DNA of 64,000 nucleotides from Synechococcus sp. PCC 6312. Its GTDB lineage: Bacteria; Cyanobacteriota; Cyanobacteriia; Thermosynechococcales; Thermosynechococcaceae. The translations under genes were made by a program, and so were the position numbers. Of this stretch, positions 57,115 to 64,000 are shown in pieces. The notes under the pieces were generated by a model. It did no database searches, was not told the DNA's origin, and worked only from the letters and a program-made list of their open reading frames with translations. The DNA lies in the NCBI RefSeq assembly GCF_000316685.1, contig NC_019680.1, positions 187,501 through 251,500 of the forward strand. Direction: 5' to 3'. The number at the start of each line of letters is the position of its first letter. Position 1 is the first letter of the stretch.

Positions 57115-58197
57115 CTAACCATGGATGCTCGGAGCAACTAAGGCAACAGGAGCAGACTCAGCCGAAGCCAAATCTAAGGGGAAGTTGTGAGCATTCCGCT
57201 CGTGCATGACTTCCATCCCCAAGTTGGCCCGGTTGATGATGTCAGCCCAGGTATTGATCACATTCCCTTTGGAATCAATCACACTATGGTTGAAGTTGAA
57301 GCCGTTGAGGTTGAAAGCCATGGTGCTGATGCCCAAAGCGGTAAACCAGATGCCAACCACAGGCCAAGCCGCCAAGAAGAAGTGTAAAGCCCGGCTGTTG
57401 TTGAAGCTGGCATATTGGAAAATCAAGCGACCAAAGTAACCGTGAGCGGCAACGATGTTGTAGGTCTCTTCTTCTTGACCGAATTTGTAACCGTAGTTCT
57501 GAGATTCAGTTTCAGTGGTTTCCCGAATCAAGGAAGAAGTCACCAAGGAACCGTGCATAGCAGAGAACAAGCTACCCCCAAAGACACCAGCCACACCAAT
57601 TTGATGGAAGGGGTGCATGAGAATGTTGTGCTCGGCCTGGAACACGATCATGAAGTTGAAGGTACCAGAGATACCGAGGGGCATACCGTCAGAGAAAGAA
57701 CCTTGACCAATGGGGTAGATCAAGAAAACAGCAAAGGCAGAAGCCAACGGAGCGGAGTAGGCCACGCAAATCCAAGGGCGCATCCCCAAACGGTAGGACA
57801 ATTCCCACTGCCGGCCCATGTAGCAAGAAGCTCCCAGCAAGAAGTGGAAAATCACCAACTGATAAGGGCCACCGTTGTAAAGCCATTCATCTAAAGAAGC
57901 AGCTTCCCAAATCGGGTAAAAGTGCAAACCAATGGCGTTGGAAGAGGGAATCACAGCCCCCGTAATGATGTTGTTGCCAAAGATCAAAGAACCAGCTACA
58001 GGTTCCCGGATGCCATCAATGTCCACAGGGGGAGCAGCGATAAAGGCAATTACAAAGCAAGTCGTAGCCGCTAGGAGGGTTGGGATCATGATCACGCCGA
58101 ACCAGCCGATATAAATCCGGTTGTCGGTACTCGTGATCCAATTACAAAACCGCTCCCATGCGCTCGCACTCTCGCGGCGTTGAATGGTCGTAGTCAT
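57115..58197 (-). CDS. psbA: Photosystem II D1 protein, Gln130 (standard, D1:1/PsbA1-like) form
   Basis: Second D1 copy, 360 residues from the ATG at 58197; nine more in-frame codons upstream (to 58224) are not part of known D1. Residue 130 is Gln ([11 protein letters not shown]), the standard low-light form; L-A-S-A-F-A at 151-156 and Ser124 also separate it from the first copy. Pro173, Tyr161, His198, Ser264 and the cleavable tail after Ala344 are the same. The gene is inverted relative to the other psbA, 42 kb away. No strong promoter was identified in the 240 bases upstream. Confidence 0.98.
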   Translation of the reverse strand: MTTTIQRRESASAWERFCNWITSTDNRIYIGWFGVIMIPTLLAATTCFVIAFIAAPPVDIDGIREPVAGSLIFGNNIITGAVIPSSNAIGLHFYPIWEAASLDEWLYNGGPYQLVIFHFLLGASCYMGRQWELSYRLGMRPWICVAYSAPLASAFAVFLIYPIGQGSFSDGMPLGISGTFNFMIVFQAEHNILMHPFHQIGVAGVFGGSLFSAMHGSLVTSSLIRETTETESQNYGYKFGQEEETYNIVAAHGYFGRLIFQYASFNNSRALHFFLAAWPVVGIWFTALGISTMAFNLNGFNFNHSVIDSKGNVINTWADIINRANLGMEVMHERNAHNFPLDLASAESAPVALVAPSIHG

Positions 58198-58437
58198 ATT
58201 GGTATAAGGCCAAATAAAGAGCAAGATTTCTGATTGCTTAATTGAAGTAATAAGTAAGCCCTCAGATTAGTTAATACTCTAAAACAATTACCCGACTTGG
58301 CCGTTAATTGTTGAAATATATTTACGGTTGTTTATTTTGGGATATATACAGACACAAAACTTAATTAATAAATGCAACAAACCCGACAAATTATTTGCAG
58401 TGAGTAACATTTCTAGAAATTTAGATACATTACCTGA

Positions 58438-58656
58438 TTAAACATCGCTAATGTGCCACCACCCCAGGCCGGGACCAATAAACCGTACCGTGATCCAAAG
58501 CAGGCCTAAAAGAACAATCCCAGTCCAAGTGCTCCGGGTCACAATTTTTTGAATTTGGCTGGCCTGGGATTTTGTTAAAGGCAACCAGGAGACAATAGAC
58601 TCTTCCTGTCCATATTTTTCACCTAAGGTTTCTTTACGCCGCTTTGAATCACCCAT
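58438..58656 (-). CDS. DUF2839 family small membrane protein
   Basis: A 72-residue cyanobacterial protein. The start M-G-D-S-K-R-R-K-E-T-L-G-E-K-Y-G-Q-E-E matches the family, followed by L-P-L-T-K-S-Q-A and one membrane helix ending V-R-F-I-G-P-G-L-G-W-W. The ATG at 58656 is preferred over an in-frame one at 58686, since it gives the family N-terminus. The function is unknown. The gene lies upstream of the Gln130 psbA on the same strand. Confidence 0.88.
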   Translation of the reverse strand: MGDSKRRKETLGEKYGQEESIVSWLPLTKSQASQIQKIVTRSTWTGIVLLGLLWITVRFIGPGLGWWHISDV

Positions 58657-58865
58657 ACATTTTTTGTCTCCCATCCTTGATCCCATTTTATCTACTCTCT
58701 GGAAGATTTCGATAAATTTGAGCGTAGTGCGATTACTTCATGAGAATAAAATTAATAATCCAGAGTACAGAATCCTGAAATACTTAAGGCTTTTTAACAG
58801 TTTTCGGGAAGACTAAATGATCTTGGTATAATTACAGCGATTTCCTTAGTCTAAAAGGAGCGGCA

Positions 58866-60119
58866 ATGACCAACTGGCAACGGATTCCGGGGGGAGTTAC
58901 AGCCCCAAAAGGGTATCGAGCCGCTGGGATGCGGGCTGGGCTGAAACCATCAGGACTCCCTGACTTAGCCTTGATTGTTTCTGATGTGCCGGCCATTGCT
59001 GCGGGAGTTTTTACCACCAGCCAAGTCCGAGCTGCCTGTGTTGATTATTGTCGCCAACGCTTACAAGCCAAATCTACGGCCCAGGCCATTTTGTGTAATG
59101 CCGGCCAGGCCAATGCTGCTACAGGGGCACAGGGTTGGGCCACTGTCCTAGAACAAGCCCAAATTGTCAGCCAGGCCTTGGAGATTTCCGCTGATGCTGT
59201 CTTGGTCGCCTCCACGGGGGTAATTGGCAAACAAATCCTGATTGAGAAAATTCGTGCCGCTGTCCCCGAACTCAAAACACTCCTCTCAGAAACAGGGTCA
59301 GAATCCGCATCCCAGGCCATCATGACTACGGATCTGGTTCCCAAAACCATTGCCCTAGAAGCGAAATTAGGGGATCAAACGATTCGGGTAGGGGGCATTG
59401 CCAAAGGGTCAGGTATGATTCATCCCAATATGGCCACAATGCTGGCCTTTGTCACCTGTGATGCGGCGGTTTCCCCCCATTTATGGCAAGAAATGGTCAG
59501 CCAGGCCAATGACAACAGTTTTAACCAAATCACCGTAGATGGCGACACCAGTACCAACGACAGCCTGATTGCTCTGGCCAATGGTCAATCCCGCACCCCC
59601 GCCATTACCGAACCGGGCCCAGCAGCAGATCTATTGGCAGGGATGTTAACGGAAGTTTGCACCTATCTGGCTAAGTCCATTGCTCGCGATGGCGAAGGGG
59701 CCACCTGTTTGCTAGAAGTTGAAGTGAGTGGAGCCAGTGATGGGGTCGCTGCTCGCCAAGTCGCCCGCACCATTGCCGGATCCATGTTGTTTAAGTCTGC
59801 TGTCTTTGGCCGAGATCCCAACTGGGGCCGGATTGCGGCGGCGGCGGGCCGGGCTGGAGTCTTTTTTGATCAGGAAAACTTGCAAATTCAATTGGGAGAT
59901 TTTTTACTGATGCAGCGGGGCCAACCCCTAGACTATGACAAAGCCGCCGCCAATACCTACCTGACTCAACAGGCCCAACTCAGTAACCAAGGGGGGCAAT
60001 CTGTAGAACACCCCGTCCTCGTTAAGGTCAGTATTGGCCAAGGGCCGGGCGTTGGGCGGGCCTGGGGCTGTGACCTGAGTTATGACTATGTAAAAATCAA
60101 TGCTGAGTACACCACATAA
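58866..60119 (+). CDS. argJ: Bifunctional glutamate N-acetyltransferase/N-acetylglutamate synthase ArgJ
   Basis: Ornithine acetyltransferase of the cyclic arginine pathway, 417 residues. The precursor cleaves itself before Thr191 in the motif K-G-S-G-M-I-H-P-N-M-A-T-M-L-A; this Thr is then the nucleophile. The T-T-D-L-V-P-K and the G-R-D-P-N-W-G-R segments are typical. Upstream, AAAGGAGCGGCA provides a good ribosome site 6-10 bases before the ATG. Confidence 0.97.
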   Translation: MTNWQRIPGGVTAPKGYRAAGMRAGLKPSGLPDLALIVSDVPAIAAGVFTTSQVRAACVDYCRQRLQAKSTAQAILCNAGQANAATGAQGWATVLEQAQIVSQALEISADAVLVASTGVIGKQILIEKIRAAVPELKTLLSETGSESASQAIMTTDLVPKTIALEAKLGDQTIRVGGIAKGSGMIHPNMATMLAFVTCDAAVSPHLWQEMVSQANDNSFNQITVDGDTSTNDSLIALANGQSRTPAITEPGPAADLLAGMLTEVCTYLAKSIARDGEGATCLLEVEVSGASDGVAARQVARTIAGSMLFKSAVFGRDPNWGRIAAAAGRAGVFFDQENLQIQLGDFLLMQRGQPLDYDKAAANTYLTQQAQLSNQGGQSVEHPVLVKVSIGQGPGVGRAWGCDLSYDYVKINAEYTT

Positions 60120-60216
60120 GGATATGAAACCAATTGTTTGACTCGGTCGTTAGGATAGAAGCGTTGTACCGACTGGCTGATTCCAATCTTCGGTATTCAC
60201 AGGGCATCGTATTGCT

Positions 60217-61566
60217 ATGAACCCCCAGGAATTACTGAAGCGCTATGCCAGTGGTCAGCGAGATTTCAACCGGGCCAGTCTAAGTAATGCTGAGTTAATT
60301 AATGTGGACTTGTCTGGCATTAATTTAGCCCGGGCTGACTTGGAATGGGTTAACCTCAGTGGCACCAAGCTGAACAACGCTAACTTAAGTGGGGCAGAAC
60401 TGATCAATGCCATCTTGATTAAGACAGACCTCTCCCAGGCCAACCTTACGGGTGTGAATTTAAGCCGGACAGATTTGAGTTGGGCTAACCTCAGTTACAC
60501 GAACCTCAGTCGCTCTGAGCTCAGTGAAGCCACATTGCGGGGGGCAAATCTCCAAGGGGCTGACCTGAGTCGGGTTGATTTAGCTGAGGCAGATCTGCGA
60601 GGCCTGGGGTTTAATCAAGTCAATCTGCGGGGGGCGAATCTCCAAGGGGCCAATCTCCACAACACGGAAATGGTTCAGGCAGACTTAGGACGAGTGGACT
60701 TAATTGAGGCGGATTTAAGCAATGCCAATCTCAGTGGGGCAAATCTGAGTGGAGCTAACCTCAGTCGCGCCAACCTGGCCAATGCCAACCTGAGTGGAGC
60801 CGATCTGAGTCGGGTGGATTTAACGGAAGTCAAGCTCAGCGAAGCCAACCTGACCAAAGCAAACCTTAGCGGTGCCGAACTGGGGAAAGCCGATCTCTCC
60901 GCCCTCGAGTTGTGTGATGTCAATTTGAGCGGTGCTAACTTAAGTGGAGCTAACTTGGCCAATACTAATCTCAGTCGGGCCGATCTCAGTGGGGCCAACT
61001 TACGGGGCGTTAATCTCAGTCGGGCCAAACTGGTGGGGACTAATTTACGGGGTGCGAACTTGGTCGGGGCCAATTTGACCGGGGCAACTTTAGATGGGGC
61101 CGACTTATCCCAGGCCGATATGCGGAGTGCCAACCTGAGTGGCCTGCTCTTAAATGGGGTGATTTTGCGGGGTGCGAATCTCAGTGGAGCTAATTTACGG
61201 GAAATCGAACTTAACCAGGCCAACCTCAGTCGCGCTGATCTGATTGAGGCTAACCTGAGTCGGGCTAAAATGGCTGGCGTTAACTTGAGTCGGGCCACCC
61301 TCAGCGAAGCCAATATGAGCCGAGCCACCCTCAGTGGAGCCACCCTCAGTCGCGTCACCCTCAGTGGGGACACCATTGGCAAAGTGGATTTAAGTGGTGT
61401 GAACTTGAGTGGGGCTGATTTGGGAGATGCTCAACTCCTTGGGGCTAACCTGTCTCGGGCAGACCTGACTCGTGTGAATCTGACCGCAGCCGATTTAAGT
61501 AGCTCTAATCTCAGTGAAGTGGATTTGCGGGGAACGATCATGCCCGATGGCCGCCGCCGTAATTAA
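60217..61566 (+). CDS. Long pentapeptide-repeat protein
   Basis: A 449-residue protein almost wholly made of A(D/N)LxX pentapeptides from about residue 20 to 445, e.g. A-N-L-S-G, A-D-L-S-R. Such repeats fold into a right-handed four-sided beta-helix, four pentapeptides per turn, so about twenty turns are predicted. No signal peptide or other domain is seen. Cyanobacteria have many such proteins; some bind DNA gyrase or act at the thylakoid lumen, but no role can be assigned here. Antisense frames over this gene are artefacts of the repeat. Confidence 0.95.
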   Translation: MNPQELLKRYASGQRDFNRASLSNAELINVDLSGINLARADLEWVNLSGTKLNNANLSGAELINAILIKTDLSQANLTGVNLSRTDLSWANLSYTNLSRSELSEATLRGANLQGADLSRVDLAEADLRGLGFNQVNLRGANLQGANLHNTEMVQADLGRVDLIEADLSNANLSGANLSGANLSRANLANANLSGADLSRVDLTEVKLSEANLTKANLSGAELGKADLSALELCDVNLSGANLSGANLANTNLSRADLSGANLRGVNLSRAKLVGTNLRGANLVGANLTGATLDGADLSQADMRSANLSGLLLNGVILRGANLSGANLREIELNQANLSRADLIEANLSRAKMAGVNLSRATLSEANMSRATLSGATLSRVTLSGDTIGKVDLSGVNLSGADLGDAQLLGANLSRADLTRVNLTAADLSSSNLSEVDLRGTIMPDGRRRN

Positions 61567-61608
61567 GCCTGACATTGCTCAACCGTGATTGATTGACGTG
61601 AAGATGCC

Positions 61609-63573
61609 TTATACGCCTTGGATTGGAATTGAGGGAATCTCTCCGGCGGGGGTGAAACCAAAAATTTGACCATAAAAATAAAGTTCGGCTGCTAAGGTCT
61701 GCTGGATGGTGCTGGCCTGGCGAAATCCGTGGGCTTCTGCGGGAAAGGTGAGATAGGCAACCGGGATTCCTTTGGCGATTAGGGCATTAACCATCATTTC
61801 CGCTTGGTTGGGGGGCACGACTTTATCCTCCAGGCCTTGGAAAAAGATCACGCTTGCAGCCAGTTGCTCAACAAAGTGAATCGGAGAGCGTTGGTAATAA
61901 ACCTGTTGCCCAGTGGGATAGGGGGCTACCAGCCCATCAAAATAGCGGGCTTCAAACTTGTGGGTATCTTGGGCTAGGGCTTCGAGATCACTGACACCGT
62001 AATAACTAGCCCCGGCCTGGAAGGTTTGGCTAAAGGTCAAGGCGGCCAAGGTGGTATAGCCCCCCGCACTACTTCCCCGCATTGCTAGTTTTTGAGGATC
62101 AGCCCGGCCTTTCTCAACCAGATATTCAGCCCCTGCAATGCAGTCAGCGACATCATAAACACCCCAATGTCCCTGCAAGGCATCTTGATAGTCCCGGCCA
62201 TAGCCCGTACTGCCCCGATAGTTCACATCCAAGCAAGCAAAGCCCCGACTCGTCCAAAATTGAATCCCTAAATTAAAGCCTGTGCTGGTTGCGGCAGTGG
62301 GGCCCCCGTGACATTTGACGAGCAGGGGTGGTTTTTCACTAGCAGGGGCGACAAAGTTGGGATTTGTGGGGGGGTAATAAAAGCCATAGGCAACGGTATC
62401 GGCGGTTGTGGGGAAGCAAAGGGCCTGGGGAACGGCTAAATAATCTGGGTCAATCGGGAGGTGAGTTGAGGTTTTGAGGATTTTGTAGGAGGTAGATTCT
62501 GAGGTAATGCTCCTGAGGTCTAGTTCGATAATGGCACTGGGGTTGGTCGGGGAACTGGCGACAAAATAGGCCCTATCAGCATTGGCCTGGATGCTGTGAA
62601 AGTCAGTGAAGGGCAGATCCATGATCTCCCAGGTTTGATGGGCCAGGTCGAGAATTCCCAATTGCTCAATGCCTTGATGGCCGACCGTGCAAATCAGCCG
62701 GGCTTGATCTGCAATGGCATAGGTTGATTGGCCAAAAACCCAGTGGGGAGTCCCAAATTCCAGCTCCAAGGCCTGGGGTAAAAGGGGAAGAACGTGTTGG
62801 GGTTGATCCGTCTGCCATTGATAGGGATTGCCCCAACCACTGCGATCACTCATAAAAATTAGGGTTTGATTGTCTAGCCAGCGGGGCTGCCCCACCGATT
62901 CAGTTTGACTCCCGGCAATTTTGCGCCCATCCCCAAGTTTCCCCGTTGTTAGAACTGGCGCAACCCATAACTCACAACCATCCCAGGGCATTTGCGGGTG
63001 ATTCCAACTCAACCAGGCCAGCCATTGCCCATCAGGACTTAAAGTAGGGGAAGAATAAAAATCGGCTCCTTCAACCAGAATTTCGGGTGCCTCGGGATAT
63101 GACTTAGAACCCGGGAGAGGGATTGTCACGAGGGTATTGCTGACGGTGCTTGACTGATGATCTTCTTGGACAAAAATTAAACGATGCCGAGTTCGATCCC
63201 AGATTCCATTGGCATAGCGACAGGGCGGGCAGTTGGTCAGGGCCTGGGGTTCTCTTGAGTTCTTACTGAGATAATAAACCTGTTGATCGGCGTTGTTAAT
63301 AAAATAAATTTCCCCTTGATCTACCCCGTAGGCTCCACCCCCATATTCATGGACTCGCGAGCGGACGTTCCAAGGGGCAGGGGTTAGGTCTTGGGCGTGA
63401 TCACCACGAGTTTGTTGGACGAGGACAGTACGCCCTTTTTCTTGGGGACGGCTTTCCAGCCAATAGATTTGTGCCCCATCCAAGGCAATGCTGCCCAGCC
63501 CCACTGAATCAGCCACTAAAAAATCAGTCGTAATCGGTGACTCCCAGGCCCCGTAACTGGCAATGGTTGGCAT
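61609..63573 (-). CDS. S9 family prolyl oligopeptidase-like peptidase
   Basis: A 654-residue serine peptidase (acylaminoacyl peptidase/dipeptidyl aminopeptidase type). An N-terminal beta-propeller (about residues 1-380) precedes an alpha/beta-hydrolase domain. The nucleophile Ser lies in R-G-S-S-A-G-G-Y, Asp in L-E-D-K-V-V-P-P-N-Q, and His in P-A-E-A-H-G-F. No signal peptide is visible, so it is probably cytoplasmic. It starts 4 bases after the sipA stop, suggesting one transcript with sipA. Confidence 0.92.
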   Translation of the reverse strand: MPTIASYGAWESPITTDFLVADSVGLGSIALDGAQIYWLESRPQEKGRTVLVQQTRGDHAQDLTPAPWNVRSRVHEYGGGAYGVDQGEIYFINNADQQVYYLSKNSREPQALTNCPPCRYANGIWDRTRHRLIFVQEDHQSSTVSNTLVTIPLPGSKSYPEAPEILVEGADFYSSPTLSPDGQWLAWLSWNHPQMPWDGCELWVAPVLTTGKLGDGRKIAGSQTESVGQPRWLDNQTLIFMSDRSGWGNPYQWQTDQPQHVLPLLPQALELEFGTPHWVFGQSTYAIADQARLICTVGHQGIEQLGILDLAHQTWEIMDLPFTDFHSIQANADRAYFVASSPTNPSAIIELDLRSITSESTSYKILKTSTHLPIDPDYLAVPQALCFPTTADTVAYGFYYPPTNPNFVAPASEKPPLLVKCHGGPTAATSTGFNLGIQFWTSRGFACLDVNYRGSTGYGRDYQDALQGHWGVYDVADCIAGAEYLVEKGRADPQKLAMRGSSAGGYTTLAALTFSQTFQAGASYYGVSDLEALAQDTHKFEARYFDGLVAPYPTGQQVYYQRSPIHFVEQLAASVIFFQGLEDKVVPPNQAEMMVNALIAKGIPVAYLTFPAEAHGFRQASTIQQTLAAELYFYGQIFGFTPAGEIPSIPIQGV

Positions 63574-63577
63574 CGGT

Positions 63578-63826
63578 TTAGGCCTCAGAATTCCTGGTTT
63601 CTAGTTTGGCCAGGTATTGGGTTTCTAGTAAAAATGCCCCCCGCCCTAGGCGCACAGCCCAATAGTTTCCCGGATGTCGACCCAAAATGACCCCCGTTTC
63701 CCCCAACGTCAAAACGTCCGGCGGACGCAGCATGGGCATGGGTTCAGCGGTTTTTACATAACTAGGCAGACGAATCAGTTGAACCTGATCTCCGGCCTGG
63801 AACTCTGAGGATGTATCTGTGTCCAT
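63578..63826 (-). CDS. sipA: Regulatory protein SipA (DUF3148)
   Basis: An 82-residue small protein of the SipA family, the partner that binds the sensor kinase NblS (and related regulators) in cyanobacteria, acting in high-light and nutrient stress control. The hallmark P-S-Y-V-K-T-A-E-P-M-P-M-L-R-P-P-D-V is complete, as is A-V-R-L-G-R-G-A-F-L-L-E-T-Q-Y. The NblS pathway controls high-light genes including psbA, so it links to the high-light psbA in the same window, though they are 48 kb apart. The nblS gene is not in the window. Confidence 0.93.
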   Translation of the reverse strand: MDTDTSSEFQAGDQVQLIRLPSYVKTAEPMPMLRPPDVLTLGETGVILGRHPGNYWAVRLGRGAFLLETQYLAKLETRNSEA

Positions 63827-63872
63827 AGGTTTTATTTTCCCCCAAGCGGTTACGATTGCCCACCCTCAGTAA

Positions 63873-64000
63873 TTAGCCCAGGTTCACATCTTCATAAATA
63901 TCGGCAATTGCACAGGTAAAGTTCAGGCCTGGAATGATCAGGGTATCTCCAGTTTTGTAGGTTGTTAAAAGCCATTGCTGTGGGGCCTGGCGATGATAGC
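63873..64000 (-). CDS. Uma2 family endonuclease (DUF820), C-terminal part; rest outside window
   Basis: Only the last 42 codons are visible. They read R-Q-A-P-Q-Q-W-L-L-T-T-Y-K-T-G-D-T and end C-A-I-A-D-I-Y-E-D-V-N-L-G. The closing A-D-I-Y-E-D-V pattern is typical of Uma2 proteins, a PD-(D/E)XK-like family very abundant in cyanobacteria and of uncertain role. The catalytic part is beyond the window edge. Confidence 0.75.
   Translation of the reverse strand, partial: YHRQAPQQWLLTTYKTGDTLIIPGLNFTCAIADIYEDVNLG

Noticed and set aside
57075-57120. A tRNA-like T-loop (GTTCGAATCC) near 57106
   Set aside because: It lies in the 3' untranslated region of psbA; no acceptor, D or anticodon stems can be formed around it on either strand.
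57415-57894. Long antisense frames within both psbA genes
   Set aside because: These are mirror frames of highly biased psbA codons; D1 is certain on the other strand.
60255-61382. Long minus-strand open frames over the pentapeptide gene
   Set aside because: They are the antisense of a 15-base repeat, with low-complexity Leu/Arg/Pro translation and no homology or start signals.

Overview
The window comes from a unicellular cyanobacterium. It carries two psbA genes (photosystem II D1), ndhO, ycf23, sipA, the DUF2839 and DUF3493 proteins, a chloroplast-type Ccs1 and a cyanobacterial PDZ-radical SAM protein. One D1 has Gln130 and the other Glu130, and the Gln130 form carries the [10 protein letters not shown] segment I associate with PsbA1 of thermophilic Thermosynechococcus. 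I infer a Thermosynechococcus-related lineage, such as the PCC 6312-like freshwater Synechococcus. The classic cyanobacterial palindrome GCGATCGC was not seen. A different palindrome, CAGGCCTG (often CCAGGCCTGG), is scattered through genes on both strands.

Layout. 1-2034: 3' part of 23S rRNA, 5S rRNA and a likely terminator. 2097-8984: ABC permease, yidD, a VanX-like dipeptidase, rimO, pgi and a Tat/lipoprotein solute-binding protein. 9019-14551: a PIN-toxin remnant, an MnmC-type methyltransferase, a GT-C glycosyltransferase, an exported two-repeat protein, a broken antitoxin-like gene, ycf23 and a HIT protein. 14633-15914: psbA (Glu130) with promoter and terminator. 16064-24411: a HEPN-like accessory gene, NurA, class II aldolase, PDZ-radical SAM protein, a degenerate hybrid histidine kinase and ccs1. 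24681-26400: an AT-rich island with two methyltransferases and a frameshifted HicB-like gene. 26475-36526: GyrA/ParC, a frameshifted zinc-finger gene, lspA, a DevC-like permease, mdh-ndhO, DUF3493, ribE, sdhA and a glutamine amidotransferase.

36527-38874 holds two copies of a ~107-bp element with terminal inverted repeats (MITE-like), flanking a divergent RibD-like/acyltransferase pair. 38891-45602: a truncated gene, a zinc-ribbon membrane protein, rsmB, a CPBP protease, clpS, a DCC protein, YggT, an epimerase and a small protein. 45792-50944: FutA, an ankyrin protein coupled to a cyclic-nucleotide-domain MscS channel, and an aldehyde dehydrogenase. 51143-55375: a UPF0175/PIN toxin-antitoxin pair, photolyase, a membrane protein and gltX. 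55913-58197: an AT-rich CoiA-like gene and the second psbA (Gln130), in inverted orientation to the first. 58438-64000: DUF2839, argJ, a long pentapeptide-repeat protein, an S9 peptidase with sipA, and the end of a Uma2 nuclease gene.

Most of the window is single-copy housekeeping and photosynthesis DNA in short transcription units. The accessory layer is thin and decaying: at least five truncated or frameshifted genes, several of toxin-antitoxin type. No tRNA, CRISPR array, prophage or intact insertion sequence was found. The least explained signals are the CAGGCCTG palindrome and the two small inverted-repeat elements, each of which supplies a stop codon to a neighbouring gene.
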